64,000 nt of DNA from Amia ocellicauda (GCF_036373705.1 NC_089856.1:13298501-13362500); one strand, 5' to 3'; counted from the first letter of the stretch, positions 30,121 to 49,546 are shown. Numbers and translations are program-made. Notes: generated by a model from the sequence alone, not told the origin.

Positions 30121-32726
30121 GAGTCCGGAGGCTACTTACATGACTGGCCGCCTCATGGTATCTTATAATCAGCTCCTTCCTGAGGCTCCATGGAATGATG
30201 ATTTTGGCTGTTCCTTCGCTGAGAGTTGACTTCCCCCTTACCAGGAGGCCCTGGTAGACTCAGACATGTCCACTCCTGCAGGATCTGTTTGGTCTCAGTG
30301 GCCAATGACTGCTGGACAGCAGGGGAGGGTCGCCTCCTAGTGACCACCCTCCTCCCCAGAGCTCCCCAGAGAAAGTCCTTAGTCCTTAGACCATTTGAGG
30401 GCCAGCAGTTCTAAGGGACTGCATGTACCCTTCTTACTGAAATCAGCACAGCTGTAATTAATTCAGCTAATTTGCAAAGAAACGTCCTATTTAAATGAGG
30501 AATGCGTTCAGGTTTGCAGTGGATGGAAGTGAAGACTTAACACCACCCGACAAACTGTGTATGTTTTGTTGTATTGGAGATATTGGGTAATAACTGTAAT
30601 CACTGTCTCTGAGTGAGAGTAATGTGTGAACTAATTGGGGTTTCTATTTCTTTTCTAAACCAATGCAACTAACATACAGATCTATACACAGTCCAGTCTA
30701 TACATCCCATGACTTTTGGATTTCCAGACATGTTGTAAAACTCATGTTGGGTCTTTATCTCTGTCTGAAGTGGGAAATCAAATTGTGTCATGTTGAACCG
30801 AATGAAAAATACATTCTCTTTCCGAATTCAGAGTCGGTTCATCAAAGCATCCGTGACTTCAGCGATACATTTTGATGAATTCTGATATAAAGAATTGTGA
30901 AATACCTTGTCGGTCACCATTAGACTTAGAGGTCTGTGACAGATCGTGGGCATAAAAATGTTCATAGTCAATACAGGAATTGGATGATTCCTTCTGGTGG
31001 GTGATTCTAGATCATTGGGCACTGTAAGACATTATTTGCTAGAATGTATTTTTCTATGGGAAATTCTATGCTGTCTGGTTTGGTACAGGAAACAGACATC
31101 TCCCCTTTTTACCTAGTTCCTTAGATTGTGAGGCACCCTGCTAACAGTTAAACTAGAGATAAGACCAGGATACCTGTCCTCTGATTGGCTCCTAGCCAAA
31201 TACCCCAAAGAGGCTAAGGAGTTAGGTTTCTTATTGCCATATCGATATATATTTGTATCATGCACCCAAACCATGGTGTAGTGTTGGCAAAATGTGATTG
31301 GTTAAAGAGAAACCTTATAAAAGAAGGAAAGGACAAAGACAAGGGGGAGAAGAAGAAAGAGAAGAGGGAGACCAGGACAAGAAGAAGAGCAGGAGGAAGA
31401 GAGAGAGAGACACATGCTGCCGGCCTGACCAGACTGACCTAAGCTGCCCTGTGAGGAGAAGAGGAGAATAGGGGGTAATATCCTATCCTTTCTGTAATCC
31501 AGTAGGTTACTTATGTTCAGCAATATAATTTAATGATAATTAGTTTTCTATTTTTATCAAAGATAAATGATTATTGCACCTATATTGTCCATCTGTGACT
31601 GGACAGTGTCTTCCCTGTAAAAATAATCTTTAAAGAGAAACCAATTGACCTATGAGTTTTCAGTTCAACTGTTTATTTAGATTGACAGAAAAACCAAGCG
31701 TATGAAATTCTCTTACACTTAAAAGGGGCTTAAAGATGCATTCCAGTGATGTTGGGGGGTTGTGTACCCATTCTGTCCAATCAGGCATTTTCGTTATTTT
31801 TGCATATTAAGGAGACCCTATTTCATTCACTAATACCATCCCCTCTTGCACTCAACAAATGCTCAGGGATCGAAGCACTTTTGGGGGTGAGGAGAAGTTC
31901 TCTATATTGTATTGTGTAAATGGCAATAAGGTATCACTATCGTGTTCATGTAAATTTCAAAATAATTGGTCACTAGCAAACGGTATCAAATATGGTGGTA
32001 CATTTTTGCTGGATTTTTATGAATTGTCCAGTTTTTCCTTGTAATTTGCTTCTATCTTAGATTAAAAAGAGATTTAAGAGCCATTTTACCAAAACAATCT
32101 CCTTGCCCCCGGACCCCCCTAGCTGTCAGCCCCTCTGTAGTAATCATGGCCCCCTTATGGCCCCCCCATTTTACAAATTCCTGAATCGCCCCTGGTGAGA
32201 TGCCTGCTGCAGGACGTGCTTAATCTACGGGCCCCTGAAGGCCGGTAGCCGTTTGGGCCAGGCAAGTCCCGGACCGACCAGGAATCCCAAGGAATTAGAA
32301 GTAAGTAATGTCCGTTGATAGAAGCAATTATTATTGTGCAGATTGAAATAATAATGTCTCTTCTTTTCTTTTTTCAGGTTGCAGATCTGGGAGCGGCCAC
32401 CGGACAGCGAGGGACGACAGCAAAAAGTGTAGCGTGTCTTTGGCCATAAACTAATATAAACACACGTGAAACCATAAACCAATGTAAAAACAATTAAAGG
32501 AAGGAGTGAAGGAAACCAACATAAATATATAACGTTATATTTGTGAATATAATGAAGAAAAAACGTGAAATATAATATAGTGCACACATGAATCAAGTGA
32601 AAAACCCAACAATCACGAATTAAATAATAACGTGATTAAGGCCAGTCACTCCGCACTTATGACTTTACCTTTTCATTGTAAACCACAACCATCTGTGTAT
32701 CTCCTGTCTGACTCACTCACTTATAT
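30121..32726. other. Spacer, no gene seen
   Basis: A/T-rich with short chance frames. An ATTGGTTAAAG box near 31296 followed by CTTATAAAAGAAGG at about 31314 and a purine-rich stretch to 31460 resembles an LTR or promoter, but no second boundary was found. The C-rich stretch at 32100-32180 looks like DNA-transposon debris. Confidence 0.4.
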
Positions 32727-33570
32727 ACAGTGTCTTGCAAACGTATTTAGACCCTTCCTATGGTGTCCCATTTTGTGAAGTTACCAAATGATACATAAAC
32801 GTTATTGTAACCAACACTTTAATGCTCAAACTGAAGACATAAGAGTAAGACAAGGCCTACGATACAGGCTAGTTTTTGTGAAGTGTTGTGGATATTGTTC
32901 ACTGATTCCCATTTTCTCTCATCTCAGCCATTGAACTCTGTAGTTCTTCCAAAGCTGGCGTTACCCTCAAAGTTACATCCCTCACCAGTTTCCTCCTTGC
33001 CCAGATGCTCAGTTTATAGGGATGGTCTGATCTAGGCAGTGGCTAGCTGGTACAATGCACCTTCCATTTCTTGAGGATTTTAAATTATTTTATCCCTGTC
33101 TGAGGAACCTCATAGAGACAGGGCTTTGAATTGTGCCATCATGAGAACTACAATTTGCACACAGACAGAGGCCATTAATCTAATTGTGTGGCTTCTTATG
33201 GCCATCTACATTAATTTAGAATTAGAATACTTGTGCAATCATTTTTTTCATATTAAGTCTCTATTTAATTCTGTTTCACTTTGAATGTCTGGAGTAGATT
33301 GTGCATATAACACATATTAATCTCTATTATTATGATTATTATTTATTTCTTAGCAGATGCCCGTATCCAGGGCAATACAAGCGCAATACAAAGTGCACAA
33401 ATACAGTTCAGTAAAAGGCACAAAACATTACTGATTTTAATGTATATAATACAGTGCAATTCAAAGCATAATATATTTTACAAATCCCTACTTCAAGGTG
33501 TTTTGACTGCTAGCTTTAAAGCCACAAAATGTGATTACTGTGATAAGGTCTGAATACTATTGTAAGGCAA
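32727..33570. mobile_element. Non-autonomous Tc1-like element
   Basis: The left end ACAGTGTCTTGCAAACGTAT and TTAGACCC is matched by an inverted right end GGTCTGAATACTATTGTAAG near 33547-33566. The interior has no transposase; near 33343-33380 it holds a TTTCTTAGCAGATGCCCGTA SINE-like motif. The borders are imperfect. Confidence 0.5.
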
Positions 33571-34687
33571 AGAATAAACTGTAAACTAATTGTTTCAAAT
33601 GAAAGTTCTGAGTACTTTTAATTCGCCCACTCCCTCTCCCTCAAACACACCCCTCTGCACCTCACTTAGACCTCCCCCACTTTCTCTGTCCCTTCTCCTG
33701 TCCATTGTATTTTATGCCATACCATTTTATATGATAAAGGTATGTCACCGGGACCATAGGTGGAGATGACACTGGTGCACTCACGAGCCGACTATGCCAA
33801 CCCCAGTACTTAGTAATGAGGAGGGACCTCAAATACTGTATTAATTTCCCCATGCAGCTTCGACACTAGACTGTACCCTGTTGTCTGTGTGGTGGCCTGG
33901 ATATGTCCACAACGGCCTTGCTTCATCGGAACGTACTTTGCTAACACATCCAGGGAGAACCAATTATGATTCTATTCTAAACAGCCTTTAATTCACTGGG
34001 CTATAAAATTAAATATAAAAACTGTTCCTAAAAGATAAAAGTTATGGTTGCTCTAACTAATCTGAAAAAAATACAAATGCTTCCCCCTAATCTTAATATA
34101 ACCTCCCCCTCCTAAATTCTGGTCTCTGCTGTGGTATCTCTGCGTACAGCGTCCCCTCACTTGCCCCACTCCCTCGAGCTAGTGCTTGTGCTCGTGCTTG
34201 CAATCTGAGGTCAAATCTCCTTTGTCCTGTTCCAGCCCTCTTTTTATAGGGATAAACATCTCTCATTGAGTGTCAGGGAACAGGTGTGTTAACAACTACA
34301 GTGTGGGGAGCGGGTGACGCTCAAAGGAAAACACACAAGTGAACAATTCAATAATTATTGAAAGAGTATAATAAAATGCACACCTTAATGATAATCAGTA
34401 AAAATGTTAAGAATGAAAGAAAAGCAATAAATAGTCAATACAAGCAATAAAGTGATTAAGTGAGCCTCACTGCTCACGGTGTCTGATAATTAGCCTGATA
34501 ATACAGCACTCAAATAAAGTCCTCTCTGTAGGTCCTTGTAGTCTTTCACTCTCTCTCTCTGGCTGTTTAGCTCTTCACTCCTCTCTCTGGAGCTCTATTT
34601 GTTCTTCTGTCTATCGCACTCCTCTCTATCTATTCAGCTCTGTCTCTCTGTCTGTCACATCCAAAGCAATTCTGCTTATTTTATACG
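33571..34687. other. Spacer, no gene seen
   Basis: No coding similarity. CT-rich stretches occur near 34540-34650. The section 34150-34500 has a promoter-like CTTTTTATAGGG, but I could not assign it to a repeat class. Confidence 0.4.
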
Positions 34688-35012
34688 ACATAGACTCCTA
34701 GGTCATGCGTTACTTCATCTAGTTCTATTCCTCCCATAGTGTCATTATAGTGGACATTATTGTTACCTGCATGTAATACCTTGCACTTATCCACATTGAA
34801 TTTCATCTGCCAGGTGTCGGCCCACAACTGAATATTATCTAGGTCCTTTTGAATAACCTGTGCTGCTGAGATTGTATCTGCTGAGCCAGCTATTTTAGTA
34901 TCATCTGCAAATTTGACAGTTTGCTAACTATCCAGATCATTAATATAGATTATATAAAGCACATGCCGTAATACTGATCCCTGTGGCACTCTACTAACAA
35001 CCTCACTCCATA
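34688..35012 (-). mobile_element. CR1-like LINE fragment
   Basis: The reverse complement matches 22585-22890 of the LINE in kinase copy A almost base for base, including the FADDTKI-coding region and TGGGCCGACACCTGGCAGAT. Both ends are truncated. Confidence 0.85.
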
Positions 35013-35204
35013 ATTAAAATATGGAGGTGTAACTGAACATCCTCAGTTTCCTTCAGCTCAGCGATAAGTAATATATAATTAATTAACTTGTATCTCATAT
35101 TATCCAATCCTTATCCTCATCTTATCCTTATCATTGTTTTGTCTTGAAGTGTGTGTATATCTATGTATGTATGTATGTAAGAATGTATGTATTTGAGTAA
35201 GGTC

Positions 35205-35345
35205 CATGACACTTCGTCCCCATCAATCCGCCCTATGACAATTCGTCCCCAACAATTGGCCCCCGTGACAATTCATCACTGCGGCAATTAGACCCTATAA
35301 TAATTCACCCACATGACAATTCAGCCCTTTAACAATTTGCCCTCC
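35205..35345. repeat. Degenerate tandem array of about 15-17 base units
   Basis: Successive units read TGACACTTCGTCCCC, TGACAATTCGTCCCC, CAATTGGCCCCCG, TGACAATTCATCACTG, GGCAATTAGACCC, TAATTCACCCACA, TGACAATTCAGCCC and ACAATTTGCCC. The unit consensus is roughly TGACAATTCGTCCCC. Confidence 0.75.
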
Positions 35346-35501
35346 GACATTCTCCACATGAGCATTTTAAACATGAGTACATTAACTTATTGCCGAGCCA
35401 TAGAACACATACATATACATATAATCAGAGTAGAATAAACAATTACAAGGCATTTAATAAAGCTTTTACACAGCTTCTCTTAATTAGCAGGGTTGTAATA
35501 C

Positions 35502-35512
35502 CACTACTACTG

Positions 35513-35543
<31 letters not shown>

Positions 35544-35568
35544 CACTACTACTACTACTACTTTTACA

Positions 35569-35614
<46 letters not shown>

Positions 35615-35628
35615 ATAATAATAATAAA
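35502..35628. repeat. ACT trinucleotide microsatellite
   Basis: About 120 bases of ACT/TAC units with a few substitutions, grading into AAT units at the right end. The leucine-rich open frame across it is an artefact of the repeat. Confidence 0.95.
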
Positions 35629-35754
35629 TAATATCTAGAATGCTAAAGTTTCTGGAGAAACTTTGTCAACAAGTACGGTAAGCAGTAAGTTTCACTGTAC
35701 ATGTAGTACTGCAGCAAGTGCAAGATATTGGAGTATAGCACCCTATACAACAGT

Positions 35755-36345
35755 TCAGAGTTGTAATGACTTGAGTAAGTGGCACGACTCATGTCAGACT
35801 TGAGTCATTGATATCAAATGTTTCGACTCCACTCAAGTCCCTTCAAGAAAAAACTCCAGTCAGAGCTCAAAATACGTGACTAGCCTCGAATCTGACTCAA
35901 GTCATTGACTTCATGATAAAAAACATAAAAACAAAAAGACCCTTCTCTACACGTACATTAGCACCTGTTTGGTATAATTGTTTAATCATACACCTGACTA
36001 TATGCCTACAAAATCCCTGACTTTGTGCAAGTGTACCTAGAAGAACTGATGCTGTTTTGAAGGCAAAGTGTGGTCACACCAAATATTGACTTGATATAGA
36101 TTTTTCTTCTGTTCACTAACTTTGCATTTTGTTAATTGATGAACATAATCTATTATCATGTCAATTTTTGAGCATTCATAATCTATTAACATGTCTATTT
36201 TTGAACATCTTTTGAGTAAGCAATCTTACTTTACAGCATTTTTTCACACCTGCCTAAAACATTTGCATACTACTGTATCTATTGCCAATTGTCTTGAACA
36301 GTCAGAACTAATGACTTGAAGTGACTCGAACCAGATAAGTGAGTC
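35755..36345. mobile_element. Palindromic MITE rich in GACTTGAGTC, interrupted by a Tc1-like fragment
   Basis: The left part (35770-35920) and right part (36300-36345) share ATGACTTGA, GTGACTCGAA and GAGTCGACTC motifs in opposite orientation, as in hAT-type MITEs of fishes. Between them, 36040-36292 is a fragment of a Tc1-like element end (GTTTTGAAGGCAAAGTGTGG), also present at 55060-55252. Confidence 0.5.
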
Positions 36346-36519
36346 GACTCAACAAATTCTATATTATTATATATTAAATTTAAAACCAGCATCCATTTTA
36401 CCACTGGCAAATAATGTATTCTACTCTTTTAAAACATAAGCACACTTTCCTTCTACTATTCCAGTTCATCAACCGAGTTTTGAGTTCAATACGCAAAGTT
36501 ATTGACATTTGCAAATCAG

Positions 36520-36661
36520 TTCTTCTGGACCTGAAAATGCAACCGACATTGTTCCCACCTGGGACGAATTCAACCAACAGAGACCTGAACCCAAGAACGG
36601 TGATCCTCCGATCCACTGCCAGAACAGCGAGGCCCTGCGAAGGAAGAGGCGGCCAAGCAGA
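36520..36661 (+). other. Candidate orphan exon, unknown product
   Basis: An AAATCAG acceptor and an AGCAGA/GTGAGT donor bracket an open frame including PENATDIVPTWDEFNQQ and EALRRKRRPSR. The base composition is more coding-like than its surroundings. I do not recognise the protein. The preceding intron lacks a strong pyrimidine tract. Confidence 0.35.
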
Positions 36662-36956
36662 GTGAGTTTCATTCAGCGAAGATTGAACTGCACTGGATAC
36701 AGCAGCCGGTCCACTGGGGATTGTGTTGCAGTAAAAGCGCACATAGATTGCGGAGAAATCCGCGCCAATGTTAACACTTGAACTGAATCTGGATCTGGCT
36801 GTGTGCATGGGGATTTATTTATTTATTTTTGGTGATGAAAACATGAGTAATTATTTCTCAATTGAATATCTTTGATGTCCAGGGTATTCATAATCTGTTT
36901 GGAAAAAAAATACTACTAATAAAAAATATACATATACAAAAAATACTTTTATTTAG

Positions 36957-37104
36957 GAAACACGCATGTCCATGTGTTGTTGGATTTTGGAGAGACCACT
37001 GGGGATATTATATGTGGGTTTCCTGGCAGCAATCATTCAGCAGGGGTAGCTGTTCTGGATGAAAAAAATAAGGGAAAATCCTTGACAGTTCATCATTCTG
37101 GCAG
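36957..37104 (+). other. Candidate orphan exon, twin of 55273-55413
   Basis: TTTATTTAG acceptor and TGGCAG/GTAGGT donor. The open frame reads THVHVLLDFGETTGD, then GFPGSNHSAGVAVLDE. The twin segment in this window has the same splice sites and a related reading (LDFGESTEE, GFPGSNHSSAV) ended by a stop. Unknown protein; it lies directly left of segmental copy B. Confidence 0.45.
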
Positions 37105-37199
37105 GTAGGTAATTATAATAATGGACATTAATCAATAACATAAGAACATAAGAAAGTTTGATTAAGATTTCTGTTAGGTATCTTCTCACCAATGAAGTT

Positions 37200-40100
37200 A
37201 AAGAAGTTTCTTCGAAAATAATTCATAGGATTTATCCTGATATAAGATGTTTTAGCAGAATTTCAAGTCGAAATGGATGAAAAGAATCGAGTGGCCCACA
37301 GTCCTCATGTCCACAGTTACCAGTGTCTGTGGACGGACAGGAAAGAGGGGTACGATGGAGATGTTGGGCTCAGGTCAAACCATATTATGGCAAATGTAAT
37401 TAATTAACTTGGTCTCTTCCAATCAAGAGTATTCCAATAATGGATGCACGGACTATAGTATGAGTATTTCTCTCTTTTACAGGTCCTGGGTCCACAACAA
37501 GGGAGCAGGAAAAGACTACACTCAATTATTATGCAATCAGTGGGTACAAGCCATTTCTGGATGCCTTTTGTCTGTTTTGTATGTGTTGTCTGTTGTCTGT
37601 CCTAGGAACCCCCATATATTAGGGATAGGACACTAAATATAGAACAATACCTAGAGCCCCCAGAAGGAGTCAGAGAGGGAATCGATACATAAATATAATA
37701 CATGGCTGTCTACTCTGAACAATAATGGTCCAGTTGAAGTCAGTGATGCCTTGACTCAGACTGTGCCCATTCCCCAACCTGGGACAGGACTTAGGTGACC
37801 AAAGTGTCGACCCAGTAGCACTATTTTATTGTCAGGTTGGCACCGCTGCAGCAAAGATCATCAAAAATATAGAAATCAGAGAGGGAAAGAGAGCAGGAGG
37901 TTTTGGAGGGAATGGAGTGCTTGCCACCTCTCTTCCCAATAGACAGATCATAATTCATAACACAATGCAGACCCCAATTCCCATCACTTTATCACCTGCA
38001 GTGGTCTGTGTCCACATCTGGCACCCAGCCACGACTGTGGTGAACACACCTCAATGCCCTATGGAAGGGCAGCATTTCTAGCTTCTGCCACCTCCACCGT
38101 TTCGGGCACCATGGATGTGGACAGAACCATTAATATTTCAAGAACCACCACCAAAGGAATGCTTTATACCGAATGTAATGAAAGCATAATGTTTCTTTGT
38201 AACCTATGTTTTGAATGTGTATTGTTTTGATGTATCAGACGCTGTGCAATGGTTGCAATCACGATTGGCAAACTTTCTGAACCGATACCATCGAGTGCAG
38301 CCCATGCAGACTGTCAGGAGCCACAAGCAAGACGTGTGTATGGATGGGGATATGCAGAACAGATAGCATGAACTTCAGAGCACAATGCATGTTTCAATGT
38401 GTTTATTTGAAGGTGCAAACCTTTGTAAATAATGTCACTTAATCACTTTCTGGGAGAATTCTAGCTACATCAGTAGGTACCATTCATGCCCAGCTCCTCC
38501 GCGATAGCTTGTTATATATTGTCTGTCTATATTTATTTGACAGTGCAGAGTGTCTTGTGTAGATTAGTGGAAAAAACTTTGCTGACACCGCAAAATGTGA
38601 ATAACGCTCAAGGGGGTGTAGACTTTTTAGAGGCACTGCATATATTTAGTAGAAAGCCTTTTTCCATTGGTAAAATTGATTTTTTTGTATTTAGCATACA
38701 ATGTACTCTTTAAATGCCATTCCCTGGAAACCCACAAACCACATGACCTCAGAATTATTCCTAAACCTACAGTGCCACAAAGCCTGTATGACAGTCACTC
38801 AAACAGTCCTTACAAACTGCTTACTGGACATGAATACATAGATGGAACACAACTTCCTTCGTCTTAACAATCTCTTGTCTCTTTACTAGACTTGTACCAT
38901 CCTGGGTATGAGAAGAGCACATTATCAATAAAACGTATTAAAATATCCACCGACAATTAGTGATGTTATGCTCAACGCAGGCTTCAGGAAGCAGTATTGA
39001 CACATCCCGAAGCACAATGTATCAATACAACGGTTTGAAGCCCCACGACACCTTGCCAGTAAGGACATGATCACTGCAGACGAAACTTTGTTACGTCACA
39101 CCAGCAGCTGACAGTGTCGATTTGGTTTGGAATACGTGTCTGTGTATCAAACCCACATCACACTTAAAAGAGCTCTGAACCACCTCAAATCCAAGGGTTA
39201 TACAGAGGAGACAGATTTGCAGATGATATAGAATACATTTATTGAGAGAGAGCCAGAGAGAGACAGAGATAGATACTTAGATAGACGTACAGATAGTGAG
39301 TTAGATTTTGAGATAGTTATAGAGACATAGATTTAGCAAACAGATACATAGATATTGTGATAATTAGCCCCAGCAGTATAGGAATAACTCCTTTTTTAAA
39401 TATATATTTTCAATTACACCAACTGTCCAGTTGCATATTCATGTCCCTCCAACACATTTGCCTCTTCAACACAATCACTAATCAGGTTTAAACAAGCACT
39501 TCCCAAAATATAGTCTTCTTTTGTCCTCTGTTATATAAACCAGCTCACTTTCCCAGTTGCACATGCATATCTATCTGATAAACAAAATGTAGGCGATACA
39601 CTATATCAGCATCACTTGGATCATTACACAACCACATCCCTAAATATATGACTAGGAAATATATGTAACTGTTGACTATATCTAGGCTATATTAAATGTA
39701 GACTACACTTATAGTTAATTGCATTTATTTGATGTCGCTACTTACTTAACATACAACATGCATCAGGTAAATGTAATTGTCATTTGCACATCATTCCTTT
39801 AAAATGTAAATCTTTATAGTATTCTGTTTGTGTGTATTTGTTACTAGGTTTACTTTGTATTTTGTAGTTCTAGAGTTTGACTGAACAATAACACATAATT
39901 GGAAAGTTCATTTGAAGAGTCTTCCTACTTCTAAAACAGTTTCGGAAAACAACGCCCATACCCCCTATTTTAATTAGACCACATTTTCCATTTTCACAGA
40001 AGAAATCAACCATTCTTATTTTTTTTAATAATAACTTAATTTTTTCAATAATACATCTGCACAACCAGGAATCAAACCATCCATTAATCTCAAGAACATA
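37200..40100. other. Duplicated non-coding flank of copy B, left part
   Basis: Matches the flank of copy A apart from the A-only block. No coding similarity; the short frames are the same ones seen at 12444-12677 and are not conserved as proteins. Nothing else seen. Confidence 0.5.
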
Positions 40101-40102
40101 TA

Positions 40103-41318
40103 CACTCACCTAAAGGATTATTAGGAACACCTGTTCAATTTCTCATTAATGCAATTTTCTAATCAACCAATCACATGGCAGTTGCTTCAATGCATTTAGG
40201 GGTGTGGTCCTGGTCAAGACAATCTCCTGAACTCCAAACTGAATGTCTGAATGGGAAAGAAAGGTGATTTAAGCAATTTTGAGTATGGCATGGTTGTTGG
40301 TGCCAGACTGGCCGGTCTGAGTATTTCACAATCTGCTCAGTTACTGGGATTTTCACGCACAACCATTTCTAGGGTTTACAAAGAATGGTGTGAAAAGGGA
40401 AAAACATCCAGTATGCGGCAGTCCTGTGGGCGAAAATGCCTTGTTGATGCTAGAGGTCAGAGGAGAATGGGCCGACTGATTCAAGCTGATAGAAGAGCAA
40501 CTTTGACTGAAATAACCACTCGTTACAACCGAGGTATGCAGCAAAGCATTTGTGAAACCACAACACCTACAACCTTGAGGCGGATGGGCTACAACAGCAG
40601 AAGACCCCACCGGGTACCACTCATCTCCACTACAAATAGGAAAAAGAGGCTACAATTTGCACAAGCTCACCAAAATTGGACAGTTGAAGACTGGAAAAAT
40701 GTTGCCTGGTCTGATGAGTCTCGATTTCTGTTGAGACATTCAGATGGTAGAGTCAGAATTTGGCGTAAACAGAATGAGAACATGGATCCATCATGCCTTG
40801 TTACCACTGTGCAGGCTGCTGGTGGTGGTGTAATGGTGTGGGGGATGTTTTCTTGGCACACTTTAGGCCCCTTAGTGCCAATTGGGCATCGTTTAAATGC
40901 CACGGCCTACCTGAGCATTGTTTCTGACCATGTCCATCCCTTTATGACCACCATGTACCCATCCTCTGATGGCTACTTCCAGCAGGATAATGCACCATGT
41001 CACAAAGGTCGAATCATTTCAAATTCTTGAACATGACAATGAGTTCACTGTACTAAACTGGCCCCCACAGTCACCAGATCTCAACCCAATAGAGCATCTT
41101 TGGGATGTGGTGGAACGGGAGCTTCGTGCCCTGGATGTGCATCCCACAAATCTCCATCAACTGCAAGATGCTATCCTATCAATATGGGCCAACATTTCTA
41201 AAGAATGCTTTCAGCACCTTGTTGAATCAATGCCACGTAAAATTAAGGCAGTTCTGAAGGCGAAAGGGGGTCAAACACAGTATTAGTATGGTGTTCCTAA
41301 TAATCCTTTAGGTGAGTG
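40103..41318 (+). mobile_element. Tc1-like transposon, different family, inserted in copy B
   Basis: Terminal inverted repeats CACTCACCTAAAGGATTATT and AATAATCCTTTAGGTGAGTG, with TA on each side (40101-40102, 41319-41320). Copy A has the empty site (AACATATAGAAC at about 15923), so the insertion boundaries are exact. About 1.2 kb long. Confidence 0.97.
40251..41286 (+). pseudogene. Tc1-like transposase, frameshifted
   Basis: The start at 40251 gives MGKKGDLSNFEYGMVVGARL followed by a helix-turn-helix (LLGFSRTTISRVYKEW). Catalytic signatures are NVAWSDESRF, FQQDNAPCHKG and [13 protein letters not shown] (D, D, E). The first frame ends at 41030 because a few bases are missing near 41028, at SNS-stop; the C-terminal frame continues to 41286 (AVLKAKGGQTQY). 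Otherwise complete for a Tc1 transposase of roughly 340 residues. Confidence 0.9.
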
Positions 41319-41320
41319 TA

Positions 41321-42339
41321 GAACAAAAACACAACCTGTACAGACAGATGCTCTGGGCACAATTGCTTTTGTATTAAATTTGTAATTTTTATACATGTTT
41401 TAACATTACATTTCCTCTTATTCCTCTTACCTACCTAAATAAAACATTTCAACACTGTACAGTGTTTTTCTCATGTCTGTGCAGAGACTTTGGTTTAGAT
41501 TAGTTTTCAACCTTGTCAACCATTTCAATGACTCTGTCCTCACCGGTTTTCAAATCAACAGACTTCAGAGACAATATTTCTAAAAACATACTTAATCTGT
41601 GAAATCAGAAAAAAAAAAAAAATGTCGAGTTACCGTATTCCACAACATTTGCTCTAAATCTCTATGAAATCCATGAAATCAGGCAGATTTGGACTCAAAC
41701 ATATCTTTGCTTCACAACCACATATCACCAGCGAAATATCACAGATCAGCCGAGACTATACATGCAAACCAGACGCGGTTTCTGGTGCTTGTCAATCGCA
41801 TAGCTATTTCGGTGCAGCTCTGTAACTGTAACGGGTGAGGATGCACGATTCTCTATTTGTGCACCTGCTAGAAATATGCGTCTTCATTGGAAATCAGCTG
41901 TTTCCACCCCTGATGTAGGAGTTTCTAGCTGATTACAAGCTATGGCACCCTGAGCCCCCCAGACCCCTCCCTGGTCGTGTGTATGCACCGTTATATTTTG
42001 GACGCGAGGTTGAAATATGTCCACACGTCAAACGATCCGCAGTTTAGCTGTTCATTTACAGAAATCAGGAAAACAAACCGAATAGCTGTGTTTCTGACGA
42101 GTACAAAGTGCCGCAGTTGCCCCAGTCCAGACCGTGTATAGAGACGCCGAACCGGGAACCTGCGAGCAACCAACTCACTGACTGAACACGGGCTCTATAT
42201 AGGACATCCCATATTAATACTAACGTCCTACTGGATCATAACCAGCAAGGGCTGCTACTAGGTTCCACACAATAACAAGCACTGAGCGCAACAAACCTCC
42301 ATAACAATACATTAAAAAAAAAAATCATGATGATCATGA

Positions 42340-42413
<74 letters not shown>

Positions 42414-42800
42414 GCATATTACAAACAGTATAACAGCATTACAAAATGCAAACATATATTGATTTGTAAAAATCACATATGCACGCTCTACATTTCCCCC
42501 CATTGCCTGCAATTAATTATTATTAAATAGAAGGTCAAACATGCGTACATTAATATGTTTATATCAAGCAGGGTCTTTTCACTAACCATGGAGACGTTAC
42601 ACATACATACTGTGTTCTGGAACCTCGCATCTACGGCTCACCCGTCATCTCATTGTGACGTCAAAGTGCCTCCAGGACCTAGAACGGCAGCCGTCATTTA
42701 TTGACAAGATCTCACACACAGTGGACATCCCTTGACATTGTGGAAGCCACCTGGTAATTGTGTATCTCTTGGCCAACAGGTGCAGCTGCTTGGAGACAAC
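41321..42800. other. Duplicated non-coding flank upstream of kinase copy B
   Basis: Matches 15925-17809 of copy A, except that the block around the A-specific TA repeat is missing. It contains the CTCTATATAGG TATA-like sequence near 42195 and a TA microsatellite. No gene seen. Confidence 0.45.
42343..42411. repeat. TA dinucleotide microsatellite
   Basis: About 69 bases of AT repeat; at the same place copy A has only about 12 bases (17399-17410). Confidence 0.95.
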
Positions 42801-49177
<6,377 letters not shown>

Positions 49178-49188
49178 CCTTCAAACAC

Positions 49189-49546
49189 TGTAAAAGCCAG
49201 ACACAAGGAGGGAGAGAGTCTCGGGTTCCGTTGGTTGGGTTTATTGGGGTTCACAGGGGACAAACACAAGGGGGTAAAATAAGCAAAGCAAAACAAAACG
49301 TCCACACAAAATAGGGGGCTCCGGGCAGTTAGGATTGTAGGTCCTTCTTCTCGGCAGTTAGCTGCCCCCGTCGGGGAGGGAGAGGGATTAAATAGGCAAG
49401 GCACAGCTGCCGCTGACGTCACAGTCGCCTTGGTGCTCATTGCCCGCAGCCGTGAGTCTGCAGCCTGTTAGCGAGGGAGCGGACAACACAGCTGCGGCAC
49501 ATGAGCACCTCATCAGCGGACGTCAGCAGCAGCCGGGCCTGTCACA
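49189..49546 (-). repeat. 3' LTR of gypsy copy 2
   Basis: On the minus strand it runs TGTGACAGG...TTTTACA (TG...CA ends). It matches the 5' LTR with scattered differences and small indels. On the minus strand it is preceded by the polypurine tract AGGGGGGGG. Confidence 0.88.

Noticed and set aside
35390..35638. Poly-leucine open frame
   Set aside because: Direct translation of the ACT trinucleotide microsatellite.
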